This document shows positions 1 through 5,718 of a stretch of DNA of 5,718 nucleotides, one piece after another. Numbering within the stretch: the first letter of the stretch is position 1; each line of letters opens with the position of its first letter. This DNA comes from Bacteroidota bacterium (GTDB taxonomy: Bacteria > Bacteroidota > Bacteroidia > Chitinophagales > Saprospiraceae): contig JAGWYI010000294.1 in NCBI GenBank assembly GCA_018969455.1, positions 1 through 5,718 on the forward strand. Reading direction: 5' to 3'. The position numbers and the translations under genes were made by a program. Under the pieces are notes generated by a model. It searched no databases. It was not told the origin of the DNA and saw nothing but the letters and a program-made list of their open reading frames with translations.

Positions 1-1842
1 GTGGAACGCACCACACAGATTGACGAACCCCACAAATTACGGGCAGGGCAGGTGATCCGGCTGTTTGTCAACCACGAACAGGATCAAACATCCGAAGTGC
101 AGGGGGTGATCAATTATGTGGATCGGAATAAAATGAAAATCATTCTCAATGCCCGCGATGTGCCCGAATGGGCGGCACTCGGGAAATTGGGTATCGATAT
201 GCTGTTCGACGATCGTAGCTATCAGGAAATGGACAAAGCGCTGCAAAAAGTGATGCAGGCCAAGGGCGACCGGCTTGCCGAATTGCGGCAGATTCTGATG
301 CCCCCCCATGCCCATTTCAAATCCATACCGCCTTCTTTTCACCGCGAAGACCTGCTCAACGGGATAGTGGCTGAAATTGCCCATCTGAATGCATCCCAAC
401 AAGCAGCAGTCCAATCAATCCTGTGTGCCCGCGATGTAGCCATTGTACACGGGCCGCCCGGAACCGGTAAAACCACCACCCTCGTGGCAGCCATTCAATT
501 GCTGTGCCGCCGGGAAAGTACCGTTTTGGTGTGCGCCCCCAGCAATACCGCCGCCGACCTGCTCACCGAACGCCTGGCCGAAAAAGGCCTTTCAGTTGTA
601 CGCGTGGGTAATATCAGCCGCATCGACGAGCATATATTACCCCACACCCTTGAAGCCATCCTCAGCCGACACCCGGAAAGCAAAAACATCAAAAAAGTAA
701 AAATAGAAGCGGCAGAATGCCGCCGACAGGCTTCCCGTTACAAACGCCATTTCGATGCAGAAGCCCGACGCGAACGCACACACCTCCAACAACAGGCGCG
801 GGAGTTGGAAGCCTGGGCGAATCAACTCGAACAACGCCTGGTAGATCAAATACTAAGCAGTGCCCAGGCCATTACATGCACCCTGGTTGGGGCCGCGCAT
901 CCGGTACTCGACCGGTACAGCTTCCGCACCTGCGTCATTGATGAAGCCGCGCAAGCCCTGGAACCCGCCAGCTGGATACCCATCGCCAAAAGCAAAAAAG
1001 TGATTCTCGCGGGCGATCCTTTCCAATTGCCGCCCACGGTAAAAAGCCTGGAAGCCGGACGAAACGGCCTTTCGCACACCCTGATGGAACGTTTGATCCC
1101 CCAAATACCGGAAGCAGTTTGTTTGCTTAAAGTACAATACCGTATGCATCAGGCCATTATGGGGTTTTCCAATACGCGCTTCTATGAAAATACGCTCGAA
1201 GCCCACGCCAGCGTAGAGACCCGTCGCCTGGTGGCTCTGGACACCGAAGGAGGGGTGGCCACCTTTTTTGAACCCTTGCTTTTTATTGATACCGCTGGCG
1301 CAGGCTTTGAAGAACAAATACAAACCACACAGCACAAAAATGCCCGTTCGCTGAGCCGTTTCAACCCAGAAGAGGCCCTGCTCCTGCGCGAACACCTGCT
1401 GCAACTCATTGGCCGTTTTCCCGAAGGACACATCCCGGGCATCGCCATTTTATCGCCTTACCGAGAACAAGTGCATTTTATAGAGCAAATGTTGCGCGAA
1501 GACCCCGTTTTAAGCCCGTTTCTAATTACCCGCAAAATGCTGGAAATGAGCGAAAACGAGGGCGGTACTGCCCAACATTCCATCACCGTAAGTACCATCG
1601 ACGGGTTTCAGGGCCAGGAACGCGATGTGGTGTACATAAGCCTGGTGCGTTCCAATGCCAAAAATGAAATTGGATTCCTCTCCGATTACCGCCGCATGAA
1701 CGTTGCCATGACACGCGCCCGGATGTTGCTGGTGGTTTTGGGCGATTCGGCAACCATTGGAAACAACAAATTTTATCAGGCATTTCTGGATTATTGTGCT
1801 GCGCATGGGCAATACCATACGGCCTGGGAATATATGCGCTAA
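1..1842 (+). CDS. UPF1/IGHMBP2-like superfamily 1 DNA/RNA helicase, 5' end cut off by the window
   Basis: ATP-dependent nucleic-acid helicase of the SF1 (UPF1/IGHMBP2/Dna2-like) group, expected to act in the cytoplasm on DNA or RNA. Motifs seen, numbered from window base 1: Q-like motif LNASQQ (129-134), Walker A GPPGTGKT (151-158, Lys157), Walker B DEAAQ (314-318), motif III GDPFQLPP (338-345), motif IV QYRMH (379-383), motif V STIDGFQGQERD (531-542) and motif VI RRMNVAMTRAR (564-574, arginine finger region). Residues about 10-60 look like the beta-barrel 1B insertion. Residues about 225-285 are charged and Gln/Arg/Glu-rich, fitting the helical stalk inserted between motifs I and II. The GTG at base 1 is probably an internal Val codon: the protein opens directly in the barrel domain, and relatives carry roughly 60 further N-terminal residues. 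All catalytic motifs are intact, so the enzyme should be active. Its exact substrate and polarity cannot be read from sequence. Helicase identity is very secure; subfamily is fairly secure. Confidence 0.95.
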   Translation: MERTTQIDEPHKLRAGQVIRLFVNHEQDQTSEVQGVINYVDRNKMKIILNARDVPEWAALGKLGIDMLFDDRSYQEMDKALQKVMQAKGDRLAELRQILMPPHAHFKSIPPSFHREDLLNGIVAEIAHLNASQQAAVQSILCARDVAIVHGPPGTGKTTTLVAAIQLLCRRESTVLVCAPSNTAADLLTERLAEKGLSVVRVGNISRIDEHILPHTLEAILSRHPESKNIKKVKIEAAECRRQASRYKRHFDAEARRERTHLQQQARELEAWANQLEQRLVDQILSSAQAITCTLVGAAHPVLDRYSFRTCVIDEAAQALEPASWIPIAKSKKVILAGDPFQLPPTVKSLEAGRNGLSHTLMERLIPQIPEAVCLLKVQYRMHQAIMGFSNTRFYENTLEAHASVETRRLVALDTEGGVATFFEPLLFIDTAGAGFEEQIQTTQHKNARSLSRFNPEEALLLREHLLQLIGRFPEGHIPGIAILSPYREQVHFIEQMLREDPVLSPFLITRKMLEMSENEGGTAQHSITVSTIDGFQGQERDVVYISLVRSNAKNEIGFLSDYRRMNVAMTRARMLLVVLGDSATIGNNKFYQAFLDYCAAHGQYHTAWEYMR

Positions 1843-1883
1843 CCGCTATTCCGTGAATTGTACAATTTCATTTTGGCTTCTAT

Positions 1884-1911
1884 TTCGCAGAGAATGCGAA
1901 GATTATATTTT
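1884..1911 (+). terminator. Weak candidate terminator after the helicase gene
   Basis: TTCGCA (1884-1889) and TGCGAA (1895-1900) form a perfect 6-bp stem with a 5-nt loop. A T-rich stretch follows (TATATTTTA, from 1904), 42 bases beyond the helicase stop. The stem is short and the T-tract is interrupted by A, so it may be only partly effective. No better terminator is visible before the next gene. Confidence 0.3.
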
Positions 1912-1970
1912 ACCGCTTTTCTAATTAATTAATACAACATATATAAATAACTGCATAGGAAAGCATTACA

Positions 1971-1986
1971 TCATACTCAAGTATGA
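1971..1986. repeat. Inverted repeat TCATACT-CA-AGTATGA, possible operator
   Basis: Perfect 7-bp arms (1971-1977 and 1980-1986) flank a 2-nt centre. The site lies about 80 bp upstream of the first YceI start, where a dimeric regulator could bind. Repeats of this length can arise by chance in AT-rich DNA over several kilobases, so the regulatory reading is tentative. Confidence 0.25.
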
Positions 1987-2041
1987 CAAATATCAGATAC
2001 TAGCCTAACGGCCGTCATTCTCCCCCGCTGAAAGGTCCGCT

Positions 2042-2049
2042 TACATTTG
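2042..2049 (+). promoter_or_regulatory. Candidate Bacteroidota -7 promoter element TACATTTG
   Basis: TACATTTG matches the TAnnTTTG -7 consensus used by the primary sigma factor in Bacteroidota. It ends 17 bases before the ATG at 2067, which would give a very short leader. The matching TTTG-type -33 element is not visible about 20 bp upstream, where the sequence is C-rich. This is therefore a half-supported promoter for the YceI-porin pair. Confidence 0.35.
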
Positions 2050-2066
2050 TCAAAAAATCGGACAAT

Positions 2067-2636
2067 ATGAAATGGACCTTCTTGCTCTTCTGCTTTTTTA
2101 CCGGTACGCTGGCTTTCGCCCAGAGTAGTTACCTGGTAACCAAATTTGAGATGAAAATCAAGGGCACTTCCAACCTACACAATTGGGAATCAAGCGCTTA
2201 TGAAGTTCGTGCCAATGGCAATTTTACTGTTACGGCAGGCACACTCAAATCACTGCAAAGCTTATACCTCGAAATTCCGGTCAAAACGATAAAAAGTACC
2301 AAAGGCTCGGTCATGGACAACAAAACCTATGACGCTTTGAAAGCCTCCAGCAACCCCAACATCATGTACAAATTCGACAAATTGTTGAGCCTGGGGAAGC
2401 GCGATAATGTGTACGACATCAACACGGCCGGATACTTAACCATTGCCGGCTCCACCCACCGAATTGAAATGTACGTGCAAGGGCAATTAAATGCCGATGG
2501 CTCCATCACTTTCATCGGATCGAAAAGCATCAAAATGACCGACTATAACGTGAGCCCACCTACTGCACTGATGGGTACCCTCACCACCGGAAACGATGTT
2601 GAAATCGCATTCCAGATCACCTTCAAACAAATTTAA
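2067..2636 (+). CDS. Secreted YceI-family protein (lipocalin-like, isoprenoid/lipid-binding type)
   Basis: The 189-residue protein begins with a Sec signal peptide: hydrophobic core after Lys2, with likely cleavage after the Ala at 16 or 18 (sequence ..LAFAQS). The mature part matches the YceI family. It has KGTSNLHNW near the N-terminus (32-40), a long middle beta region, MDNKTYDALKASSNPNI (83-99), the AGYLTIAGSTHRIEM strand pair (121-135) and the C-terminal block MTDYNVSPPTALMG (157-170). YceI proteins are periplasmic beta-barrels. Characterised members bind long-chain isoprenoids or similar hydrophobic molecules, and several respond to stress. The length is normal for the family. The ATG at 2067 is chosen because the signal peptide starts right there. 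No strong ribosome-binding site is seen, as is usual in Bacteroidota. The gene lies 16 bp before the porin gene, so the two are probably co-transcribed. Ligand and physiological role are unknown. Confidence 0.9.
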   Translation: MKWTFLLFCFFTGTLAFAQSSYLVTKFEMKIKGTSNLHNWESSAYEVRANGNFTVTAGTLKSLQSLYLEIPVKTIKSTKGSVMDNKTYDALKASSNPNIMYKFDKLLSLGKRDNVYDINTAGYLTIAGSTHRIEMYVQGQLNADGSITFIGSKSIKMTDYNVSPPTALMGTLTTGNDVEIAFQITFKQI

Positions 2637-2652
2637 AACCTAACTTGATTGT

Positions 2653-4047
2653 ATGAAAAAGTTCGCAATCCTTCCAGTTTTCGCGCTTTGTTTGAGCGCA
2701 ATCCAGTTGATGGCACAGCAACCTGAAATTCAGTACTACCGCCCCTGGAACAAAGATGGCATCAACGTATTTGAACCCTCCAAAAAAACACCGCAACCTG
2801 AATACACCGGCTTTAAACTGCGCATAGGCGGCGCATTTACCCAGGATTTTCAGTCGCTGAAAAGCCAAAATACCCCAACCTATGTGGCAACAAGTACCAC
2901 CAACCCGCTCAACAAAAACCTGTTGTACGGTGTCATTAAGTACAAAGACGCGAATGGTGCAAGCGTATACGCCAACTCCGACTCTACCAGCGCCAAATTG
3001 AACGGTTTCAACCTGGCCATGGCCAACCTGAACTTCGACATTCAAATTGCAGATGGTATCCGGGTTTGCCTCGAAAACTACATGTCTTCTCGCCACCACA
3101 ACGAATTCTGGGTAAAAGGCGGTTACATTCAAATCGACAAACTGCCGATGTTCAACAACCCAAAATGGTATACCGATTATGTACGGGTAAAAATCGGTCA
3201 CTTCCAGCCCAATTTTGGCGATATGCAATTCCGGCGCTCTGATGGCGGCAATACCATGTACAACCCATTTGTGGAAAACCTGATTTTCGACGCATTTACC
3301 ACCGAAATTGGCGGGGAAGTATATTTTTTCCCAATTAATGGTTTGATGGTGATGGGGGGTATGACTTCCGGTTTCATCAACGGCAACATCGACAATTACG
3401 CACCGGTAGCACAAGCGCCCAATGTGGATCCCAGCAAAAAAAGCCCTTCCATCTTTGGTAAAATTGCTTACGACAACCAATTCGGCGATTTGCGCGTACG
3501 CCTGTCTGCTTCTTTATACAACAATGCCAGCAGCGCCCGCAACACTTTGTATGCTGGCGACCGCACCGGCTCGCACTACTTCATGGTGATCGAACCATCT
3601 ACAGGCACCTATTCCGGCAACAAAGACTCTGGCCGTTTTACCAGCATGGGTGTAAACAACAGCATCAAAGCCGTGATGATCAACCCGTTCCTGAAATTCC
3701 ACGGACTGGAAGTATTTGGTTCTTATGAGATGATCAAAGGCCGCACCTATGCCGAACGCACCGACCGAAAATTCAATCAACTCGCAGTAGAGGGCTTGTA
3801 CCGCTTCCTGAAAAATGAATCTGCTTACGTGGGCGCACGCTACATTCAAGCAAAAGGAACACCCCAGGGTTATACCAACGAAATTACCATCAATCGTTTG
3901 GCATTTGCGGCAGGCTGGTTCCCCACCAAAAACCTCTTGCTGAAAGGGGAAATCGTTTCTCAACAATACAACGACTTTGCAAAAACCGATTATCGCAACG
4001 AAGCCAAATTCAATGGATTTATGGTGGAAGCTGTGATTGGTTTCTAA
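2653..4047 (+). CDS. Outer-membrane porin-like beta-barrel protein
   Basis: 464-residue protein with a clear signal peptide (MKKFAILPVF.., cleavage likely after Ala21 in LMA-QQ). The mature protein shows many short alternating strands rich in Gly and aromatics, for example 54-66, 116-131, 153-162, 176-185, 216-240, 268-289, 376-397 and 413-435. It ends GFMVEAVIGF with a C-terminal Phe, a typical outer-membrane barrel insertion signal. The segment VRVKIGHFQPNFGDMQFRRSD (177-197) resembles the GxFxxxFG plus Arg-rich region of phosphate-selective/OprP-type porins, including Bacteroidota 'porin' proteins. No plug domain or TonB box is seen, so passive or gated diffusion is more likely than TonB-dependent uptake. 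A coil-rich stretch at 245-266 may be an extracellular loop. It lies 16 bp after the YceI gene and is followed by a strong terminator, so it likely ends that operon. Substrate is unknown; the porin call is good but the exact family is not certain. Confidence 0.8.
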   Translation: MKKFAILPVFALCLSAIQLMAQQPEIQYYRPWNKDGINVFEPSKKTPQPEYTGFKLRIGGAFTQDFQSLKSQNTPTYVATSTTNPLNKNLLYGVIKYKDANGASVYANSDSTSAKLNGFNLAMANLNFDIQIADGIRVCLENYMSSRHHNEFWVKGGYIQIDKLPMFNNPKWYTDYVRVKIGHFQPNFGDMQFRRSDGGNTMYNPFVENLIFDAFTTEIGGEVYFFPINGLMVMGGMTSGFINGNIDNYAPVAQAPNVDPSKKSPSIFGKIAYDNQFGDLRVRLSASLYNNASSARNTLYAGDRTGSHYFMVIEPSTGTYSGNKDSGRFTSMGVNNSIKAVMINPFLKFHGLEVFGSYEMIKGRTYAERTDRKFNQLAVEGLYRFLKNESAYVGARYIQAKGTPQGYTNEITINRLAFAAGWFPTKNLLLKGEIVSQQYNDFAKTDYRNEAKFNGFMVEAVIGF

Positions 4048-4069
4048 GTAAATCCTTCTATTCAATCAA

Positions 4070-4108
4070 AGAGGCTGTTTCCCAAAACCAAGGAAACAGC
4101 CTCTCTTT
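4070..4108 (+). terminator. Strong intrinsic terminator hairpin after the porin gene
   Basis: A perfect 13-bp stem pairs 4070-4082 (AGAGGCTGTTTCC) with 4092-4104 (GGAAACAGCCTCT) around a 9-nt loop. A short pyrimidine run CTTT follows. It starts 23 bases after the porin stop, as expected for a terminator. It ends only about 15-20 bases before the next start codon at 4123. The next gene therefore either depends on read-through or uses a promoter inside or upstream of the hairpin. Confidence 0.8.
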
Positions 4109-4122
4109 CAAACTAAATCCCT

Positions 4123-4761
4123 ATGCCAATCCGAATCGGCATCCAAAGCAACCCTTTGTGGTTATTCATGCTGCTTCTCCTTTGTATGGGAAATTCCGCC
4201 CACAACAGCATCCGCATCAAAAAACGGATGCACATTCTGGATGGCAGCGCCTTGCTGCTGAAAGGCAGCTCCAACGTAAATGTTTTTACCTGCGACTGCA
4301 ACGAACGCTTCCCCGATCAACTGATTGAAGCTGATAACTCCGGAACTTATGTGCGTTTTTCACAGGGAGAATTGAGTCTGCCCACCCGAAAATTCGATTG
4401 CCGCAACCGCAAAATTGATGCGGATATGCAAAAAGCCCTCGATGCCGAACATTATCCCTACATCCGAATCCAGCTGCAAGACGCCTTGGTTGATGTCAGA
4501 TGTTTACATGGAGGTTGCAAAGAATGGTTTGATGTGCAAGGGAACGTACTGATTACCATCAAGAACACCACACGAAAAGAATTTTTGGTGGCTAAAATGA
4601 AAATAATCGGACCCGATCAAATGCTGCTGAAAGGAGAGAAAGCCCTGCAAATGAGCAGCTATGGCATTGATCCGCCAGAAGCGCTGTTTGGAATGATCAA
4701 GGTAAATGACTGGATCACTTTTTCATTCAATTTGAACTTATCTACCGAAAATTTGCCATAA
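4123..4761 (+). CDS. Divergent, cysteine-containing YceI-like secreted protein
   Basis: 212-residue protein with a probable signal peptide: basic start MPIRIG, hydrophobic core 11-23 (PLWLFMLLLLCMG) and cleavage near NSA-H26. The next in-frame ATG (residue 16) would lose most of the signal, so 4123 is preferred. The body follows the YceI plan of the protein at 2067-2636. KGSSNVNVF (47-55) corresponds to KGTSNLHNW, MQKALDAEHYPYI (102-114) to the TYDALKASSNPNI region, and MSSYGIDPPEALFG (177-190) aligns without gaps to MTDYNVSPPTALMG. It differs by having Asn-Val-Phe where the other has His-Asn-Trp. It also has five cysteines after the signal (57, 59, 93, 127, 132), while the upstream relative has none in its mature part. 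The cysteines could form disulfides or bind a metal, which is inference. The role is unknown. The hairpin at 4070-4104 lies just upstream. Confidence 0.75.
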   Translation: MPIRIGIQSNPLWLFMLLLLCMGNSAHNSIRIKKRMHILDGSALLLKGSSNVNVFTCDCNERFPDQLIEADNSGTYVRFSQGELSLPTRKFDCRNRKIDADMQKALDAEHYPYIRIQLQDALVDVRCLHGGCKEWFDVQGNVLITIKNTTRKEFLVAKMKIIGPDQMLLKGEKALQMSSYGIDPPEALFGMIKVNDWITFSFNLNLSTENLP

Positions 4762-4819
4762 ACGCTTGCAAGCCCTTCAAAACGCCTCCAATTTTTCACC
4801 GATCAATCAATATTGAACC

Positions 4820-5227
4820 ATGACAAAATTTCTTTTAAAAGGCTTTGTTGCCGGTGCAGCCCTTTTGCTATTGAGCTATGCTGCTCTTTATCTGGTTGTG
4901 CATTTTTTCCCAAGCCTGGCCGAACAATACTACGACCCCATTTTCAATTTTGAGGGTGAAAAAGGGATCCTATATTTTGTGCATCCATTCATTCTGAGCT
5001 TCGCGCTGGCCTGGTTCTGGCGGCGGTTCAAAAGCCTGTTCCACGGCCCATTCTGGTGGCGCGGCATCGAACTGGGGCTGGTATACGCCCTCATAGCCAC
5101 CCTACCGAATATGTGGATTACATTCAGCGCACTGTCTGTGTCGCTCAGCATGGTACTCACCTGGTTTGCCTACGGTTTGTTCCAGGCCATTGTTGTTGGT
5201 GTTATTTTTGCCAAAATCAGCCCGTAA
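4820..5227 (+). CDS. Small four-helix integral membrane protein, function unknown
   Basis: The 135-residue protein is mostly hydrophobic, with four likely membrane helices at about 7-30, 48-67, 82-104 and 107-131. Between helices 1 and 2 is an acidic, aromatic loop (SLAEQYYDPIFNFEGEKG, 32-49). Between helices 2 and 3 is a basic loop (WRRFKSLFHGPFWWRG). By the positive-inside rule this puts the basic loop, and hence both termini, in the cytoplasm. I do not recognise a named family. It begins 58 bp after the divergent YceI-like gene with no terminator between them, so co-transcription is possible. It ends at the shared convergent terminator. Start ATG 4820 is the first codon of a typical Met-Thr-Lys N-terminus; no Shine-Dalgarno sequence is evident. 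Coding status is good, function is open. Confidence 0.75.
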   Translation: MTKFLLKGFVAGAALLLLSYAALYLVVHFFPSLAEQYYDPIFNFEGEKGILYFVHPFILSFALAWFWRRFKSLFHGPFWWRGIELGLVYALIATLPNMWITFSALSVSLSMVLTWFAYGLFQAIVVGVIFAKISP

Positions 5228-5247
5228 CAAGGGTTGCTTTCCAACTC

Positions 5248-5292
5248 AAATGCCCGCAATTGCCTCTCATTGAAGTAGTTGCGGGTATTTTA
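5248..5292. terminator. Bidirectional terminator between convergent genes
   Basis: Bases 5248-5263 (AAATGCCCGCAATTGC) pair with 5275-5290 (GTAGTTGCGGGTATTT) over 16 positions, including three G-T pairs, around an 11-nt loop. The core CCCGCAA/TTGCGGG is perfect. A's on the left arm and T's on the right arm suit termination in both directions. It sits 20 bases after the plus-strand membrane-protein stop and abuts the minus-strand stop at 5290-5292. Confidence 0.75.
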
Positions 5293-5628
5293 TTTGCCAT
5301 CCAAGCCGCCGTTCATAAAATTGACCAGCGATAAAACAAGCGAAAGCAAAATGGCCGACATCAGGCTGTCTACCCGAAATCCATTGAGCAGATTATCCAC
5401 CAACAAAATCATCAAACCATTGATAACCAACAAAAACAATCCCAAGGTCAGAATGGTAATCGGCAAAGTCAAAATCACTAAAATAGGACGTATAGCAAAA
5501 TTAACTATACCTAAAATGAGCGCCGCAATTACCGCCACTTCATACCCGGCAACATGAATACCGGAAAAAACCTTGGAACAAGCATAAATAACGAGGCCGT
5601 TGATCAGCAGGGAAATGAGTAAACGCAT
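5290..5628 (-). CDS. PF04020-type small membrane protein (phage holin family / YvlD-like)
   Basis: The 112-residue protein has four closely packed hydrophobic helices, at about 3-20, 31-47, 50-78 and 87-105. The signature NFAIRPILVILTLPITILTLG (43-63) is typical of PF04020, called 'mycobacterial 4-TM phage holin' after weak holin similarity. The conserved shape is N-x-x-I-R-P followed by T-L-P and T-L-G, then INGLMI. Despite the name, these proteins are widespread chromosomal genes in Bacteria with no phage nearby. Related YvlD-like proteins are linked to envelope stress in Bacillus, but the molecular function is not established. Nothing phage-like is visible around it here. Length is normal. 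The ATG at 5628 is directly followed by the first helix (MRLLISLLI). Transcription runs leftward and ends at the shared hairpin. Confidence 0.85.
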   Translation of the reverse strand: MRLLISLLINGLVIYACSKVFSGIHVAGYEVAVIAALILGIVNFAIRPILVILTLPITILTLGLFLLVINGLMILLVDNLLNGFRVDSLMSAILLSLVLSLVNFMNGGLDGK

Positions 5629-5667
5629 GGGCTGTTTTTTGAATCTATACCAGGATTCGCCGGATTT

Positions 5668-5676
5668 TGTGGATAA
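5668..5676 (-). promoter_or_regulatory. Single exact DnaA-box sequence (TTATCCACA)
   Basis: The minus strand reads TTATCCACA, identical to the high-affinity DnaA box of Escherichia coli and matching the general TTATNCACA consensus. It lies about 40 bp upstream of the PF04020 start and next to AT-rich repeats. One 9-mer can occur by chance in a window this size, and only one near-match (TTATCCACC, 5393-5401, inside the gene) was found close by. Confidence 0.3.
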
Positions 5677-5701
5677 ATCAGGGTGGATTTCGCTGATTTA
5701 T
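5673..5701. repeat. 9-bp inverted repeat ATAAATCAG / CTGATTTAT
   Basis: Perfect 9-bp arms at 5673-5681 and 5693-5701 flank an 11-nt spacer. The right arm overlaps the first copy of the tandem repeat. The left arm overlaps the DnaA-box-like site. Its position upstream of the PF04020 gene would suit an operator. Confidence 0.45.
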
Positions 5702-5713
5702 AATGATTTATAA
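5694..5713. repeat. Tandem duplication of a 10-mer, TGATTTATAA x2
   Basis: Two identical, directly adjacent copies of TGATTTATAA occupy 5694-5703 and 5704-5713. An inverted partial copy lies at 5673-5680. The window ends five bases later, so more copies could follow. Confidence 0.6.
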
Positions 5714-5718
5714 AGATC

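Larger units (their letters stand above)
1843..2066. other. AT-rich intergenic region carrying leader/promoter of the YceI-porin pair
   Basis: This 224-bp gap separates the helicase stop from the first YceI gene. I see no convincing ORF or RNA gene in it. It is notably more AT-rich than the flanking genes, especially 1900-1990. It contains a short palindrome just after the helicase stop (1856-1867), a 6-bp-stem hairpin (1884-1900), a 7-bp-arm inverted repeat (1971-1986) and a TAnnTTTG-like element (2042-2049). It most likely holds the end of the helicase transcript and the promoter for the downstream genes. Confidence 0.6.
5629..5718. other. Upstream region of the PF04020 gene with AT-rich repeats
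   Basis: The last 90 bases of the window lie upstream of the minus-strand PF04020 gene and should contain its promoter. On the minus strand I do not find a good TAnnTTTG element at the proper distance; TAGATTCA close to the start is only a weak match. The region holds the tandem repeat, inverted repeat and DnaA-box-like site listed separately. It is cut by the window edge. Confidence 0.5.

Noticed and set aside
853..1431. 192-codon open frame on the minus strand inside the helicase gene
   Set aside because: It lies opposite intact helicase motifs II-IV and shows no domain features; the plus frame explains the sequence.
1856..1867. Perfect 12-bp palindrome AATTGTACAATT after the helicase stop
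   Set aside because: About one such palindrome is expected by chance in a window this long, and it is not followed by a T-tract or paired with other sites.
2623..3480. 285-codon open frame on the minus strand opposite the porin
   Set aside because: Its product is a Val/Gly/Phe-rich string without a recognisable domain or signal. The plus-strand frame has a signal peptide, barrel strands and a terminal Phe, so this is an antisense shadow.
3514..4065. 183-codon minus-strand open frame opposite the porin C-terminus
   Set aside because: No family resemblance, and it overlaps a well-supported coding region along nearly its whole length.
4764..4773. 10-bp palindrome GCTTGCAAGC just after the second YceI-like gene
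   Set aside because: Too short to be a terminator, with no loop and no T-tract; expected by chance.
5279..5557. Plus-strand open frame opposite the PF04020 gene
   Set aside because: The product is a Lys/Ile/Thr-rich string with no structure, while the minus frame encodes a recognisable four-helix protein.
5290..5628. Prophage or lysis cassette suggested by the 'phage holin' family name
   Set aside because: No endolysin, phage structural gene, integrase or attachment repeat is present, and PF04020 proteins are common chromosomal genes.

Overview
The window looks like a piece of chromosome from a member of the Bacteroidota, possibly a Saprospiraceae-like lineage. The evidence is indirect. Several secreted proteins carry Sec signals, and one is a porin-like barrel ending in Phe. 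Genes start without clear Shine-Dalgarno sequences, and one TAnnTTTG-type element is present. The helicase resembles the IGHMBP2/UPF1-like proteins common in that phylum. The lineage is an inference and no marker gene here settles it.

Layout from left to right. Positions 1-1842 hold the 3' part of a superfamily 1 helicase gene whose true start lies left of the window. A 224-bp AT-rich gap (1843-2066) follows, with inverted repeats and a possible promoter element. Next comes a tight pair: a secreted YceI-family lipid-binding-type protein (2067-2636) and, 16 bp later, an outer-membrane porin-like barrel (2653-4047). A strong 13-bp-stem hairpin (4070-4104) separates the porin from a second, cysteine-containing and divergent YceI-like secreted protein (4123-4761). 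A small four-helix membrane protein of unknown function follows (4820-5227). A PF04020-type small membrane protein ('phage holin family', YvlD-like) lies convergently on the minus strand (5290-5628), with a shared bidirectional hairpin terminator at 5248-5290. The right edge (5629-5718) carries tandem and inverted AT-rich repeats and one exact DnaA-box sequence.

The central genes suggest a cell-envelope module: two YceI-fold periplasmic proteins flanking an outer-membrane barrel. A joint role in handling a hydrophobic ligand or an envelope stress response is plausible but is inference. The helicase acts in the cytoplasm on nucleic acid and appears unrelated. I saw no CRISPR array, mobile element, tRNA, rRNA or defence locus, and nothing that clearly forms an undescribed system. 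The most interesting leads are the YceI-porin-YceI arrangement, the cysteine-bearing YceI variant and the hairpin placed directly in front of it.
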